From Ferruginibacter yonginensis (GTDB lineage: Bacteria > Bacteroidota > Bacteroidia > Chitinophagales > Chitinophagaceae), in contig NZ_JBHSCZ010000006.1 of assembly GCF_042651465.1 (NCBI RefSeq), positions 1 to 15,368 of the forward strand: DNA of 15,368 nt, in the 5' to 3' direction. The notes under the pieces were generated by a model, which saw only the letters and a list, made by a program, of their open reading frames with translations, searched no databases and was not told where the DNA came from. This document shows, piece by piece, positions 14,532 to 15,368 of this stretch. A program made the translations under genes and the position numbers. How positions within the stretch are numbered: the first letter of the stretch is position 1; every line of letters starts with the position of its first letter.

Positions 14532-15213
14532 AGCTGATGTTTTCTTTGTCTTTAGCCCTTTGTATTTTGTCCCATTCCTTATATAATACAAATCTTCCGT
14601 CTACAATTACATTGTCAGCCTTTCTCATAAAATCAACATTGTCATACTGCCTTTGTTGACTGTTTGTATTAAGAATATGGATATCAAGTACATTCATTAA
14701 AGCACTAATAGATTCAAGTAGCTTTTCGTGTTCTTCAATTTTTGGGTTTAAGGCTAACCTCAATTTATTGCGATTCAAAGAGAGTTTTTCATGTATAGTC
14801 TTTCTAGCAATCATATTCTGAGTTGCTTCTTGAAGTTCGATATTTATCAAATTACAGTGAGTCAAAAATTCACTTAAAGAATTTCTCACTTCGTTAATCC
14901 AATCTTGTCTATTCTTCAAATATAACGTGGTGTCAAATTGTAAAGCTGCCAATGCTAGCGAACTTTTGATTTGCTTTTCAACATTTGAAAGAGCAACTTT
15001 TTGCGAATACAGAGAAATAAAAATATTTACAACTACCGTTAACAAAGCAATACTACTTGGAATGATCCATGGACTTGTTGTTTTGTCATACCAGTTGGTT
15101 GTCGAGTTACCTTCTTTCTCGTTATGTTGCAAGGTGTCGTATTGACAGTAAGAGTAATTATAAAAAAATAAAAGAGCGGCGGTAAGTGATAAGGTTGTAA
15201 AAAGTCGTTTCAT
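14530..15213 (-). CDS. Membrane-anchored helical protein, unknown function
   Basis: The 227-residue product has an N-terminal signal-like segment (about 1-23), a short polar stretch, and a second hydrophobic helix (about 49-69). A long helical domain follows, starting near NRQDWINEVR (101-110). The motif R-Q-x-W-I-N-x-x-R after a membrane helix recurs in an uncharacterised family of bacterial membrane proteins that I cannot name with certainty. The helical domain is probably cytoplasmic if the first segment is cleaved or spans the membrane. It is the only gene in its cassette, with a 31-nt leader. The TAA stop is formed by the cassette core GCTAAC. Confidence 0.75.
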   Translation of the reverse strand: MKRLFTTLSLTAALLFFYNYSYCQYDTLQHNEKEGNSTTNWYDKTTSPWIIPSSIALLTVVVNIFISLYSQKVALSNVEKQIKSSLALAALQFDTTLYLKNRQDWINEVRNSLSEFLTHCNLINIELQEATQNMIARKTIHEKLSLNRNKLRLALNPKIEEHEKLLESISALMNVLDIHILNTNSQQRQYDNVDFMRKADNVIVDGRFVLYKEWDKIQRAKDKENIS

Positions 15214-15244
15214 AGAAGGAGAAGTTTCATTAAAAATATCAGCT

Positions 15245-15368
15245 AACGGCCGGGTATTTGCGAAGACTGGGAATTTGGAGTTCCGTCCGCCCGACCGATG
15301 CTGATTTTTAGTTGATGTTGAAATTAAGAAATAATGTTGATTAGTAAAGTCCTGCCCGAACCGCAGCT
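15245..15368 (-). repeat. attC-like site 18, family A, cut by window edge
   Basis: It starts AACGGCCGGGTATTTGC and follows family A through the second GTCC box (15350). The 3' half lies outside the window. It implies at least one more cassette to the right. Confidence 0.8.

Larger units (their letters stand above)
1..15368 (-). mobile_element. Integron-like gene-cassette array (no integrase in window)
   Basis: Eighteen attC-like repeats (17 complete) separate units of about 180-1730 bp, and all supported genes run on the minus strand. Each repeat opens with AAC and closes with GTT on the plus strand and can fold through conserved paired boxes. Each unit carries its own complementary end arms, as expected if units excise as circles through a folded single-strand site. 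Known integron cassettes share this plan: one or two promoter-poor genes, one recombination site each, same orientation. No tyrosine recombinase gene is visible, so in this window the array resembles a cluster of attC sites lacking an integrase. The core reads GTTRNNNGYWG rather than the classical GTTRRRY, so a divergent integron or a different single-strand recombination system is possible. Confidence 0.8.

Noticed and set aside
14343..14591. 82-codon minus-strand ORF spanning site 17
   Set aside because: It overlaps the end of the 14530-15213 gene in another frame, and its C-terminal part is a translation of the recombination site.
114..15368. CRISPR array
   Set aside because: Repeats are about 187 bp, structured and separated by genes; there are no short regular spacers or cas genes.
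114..15368. Classical integron attC with GTTRRRY core
   Set aside because: Cores such as GTTGCCT, GTTATAG and GTTGTAC do not fit RRRY, so I call the sites attC-like rather than attC.

Overview
The window looks like a stretch of a Bacteroidota chromosome (or large replicon). It is AT-rich, leaders lack Shine-Dalgarno sequences, and many products are small lipoproteins, exported proteins or membrane proteins. Two recognisable features also fit that phylum: a DGPF/ECF42-type sigma factor pair and YD-like secreted proteins. The phylum call is an inference; no ribosomal or housekeeping gene is present.

The organisation is that of an integron-like gene-cassette array without an integrase in view. 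Seventeen complete and one cut-off structured repeat of 185-191 bp lie between short units. Every supported gene is on the minus strand, in the same orientation relative to the repeats. Each repeat begins AAC and ends GTT on the plus strand. Inside these lie an unpaired spacer, an 8-bp helix, an internal loop and a 5-6-bp helix, which is attC-like architecture. Three sequence families (A, B, C) keep this plan with different but complementary bases. Read on the minus strand, each unit is start arm - gene(s) - end arm - attC-like site, so each repeat serves the unit on its right.

The most unusual signal is at the unit ends. Each unit's two ends are complementary to each other over about 10-15 bp and differ from those of other units. 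In 16 of 17 units with both ends visible the eleventh position is a G on one arm facing a T on the other. That is a G.T wobble on the plus strand and an A.C mismatch on the minus strand. In one cassette family a CC/GG change at one end is matched by the compensating change at the other end.

Layout, left to right: start of a membrane protein (1-57); non-coding cassette X1 (300-804); Imm51-like lipoprotein (1005-1532); two-gene cassette of membrane proteins (1762-3383); membrane protein (3638-4255); exported protein (4480-5358); lipoprotein (5574-6083); PLDc_N-like membrane protein plus an unknown ORF (6368-6958); non-coding cassette X2; membrane protein (7878-8441); exported protein (8669-9121); ECF42-type sigma factor with DGPF/YCII protein (9323-10916); non-coding cassette X3; DUF4304-like protein (11947-12384); AT-rich lipoprotein (12670-13578); a tandemly duplicated 367-bp non-coding mini-cassette; membrane-anchored protein (14530-15213); start of a further attC-like site.

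The genes do not form a pathway. They look like an assortment of independently acquired cassettes, several with only 12-13 nt between the attC-like site and the start codon, so they probably depend on outside promoters. The sigma factor/DGPF cassette is an exception with a plausible promoter of its own. The stretches without genes (58-1004, 6959-7877, 10917-11946, 13579-14529) are filled by attC-like sites, non-coding cassettes and, at 10917-11049, a candidate promoter region.
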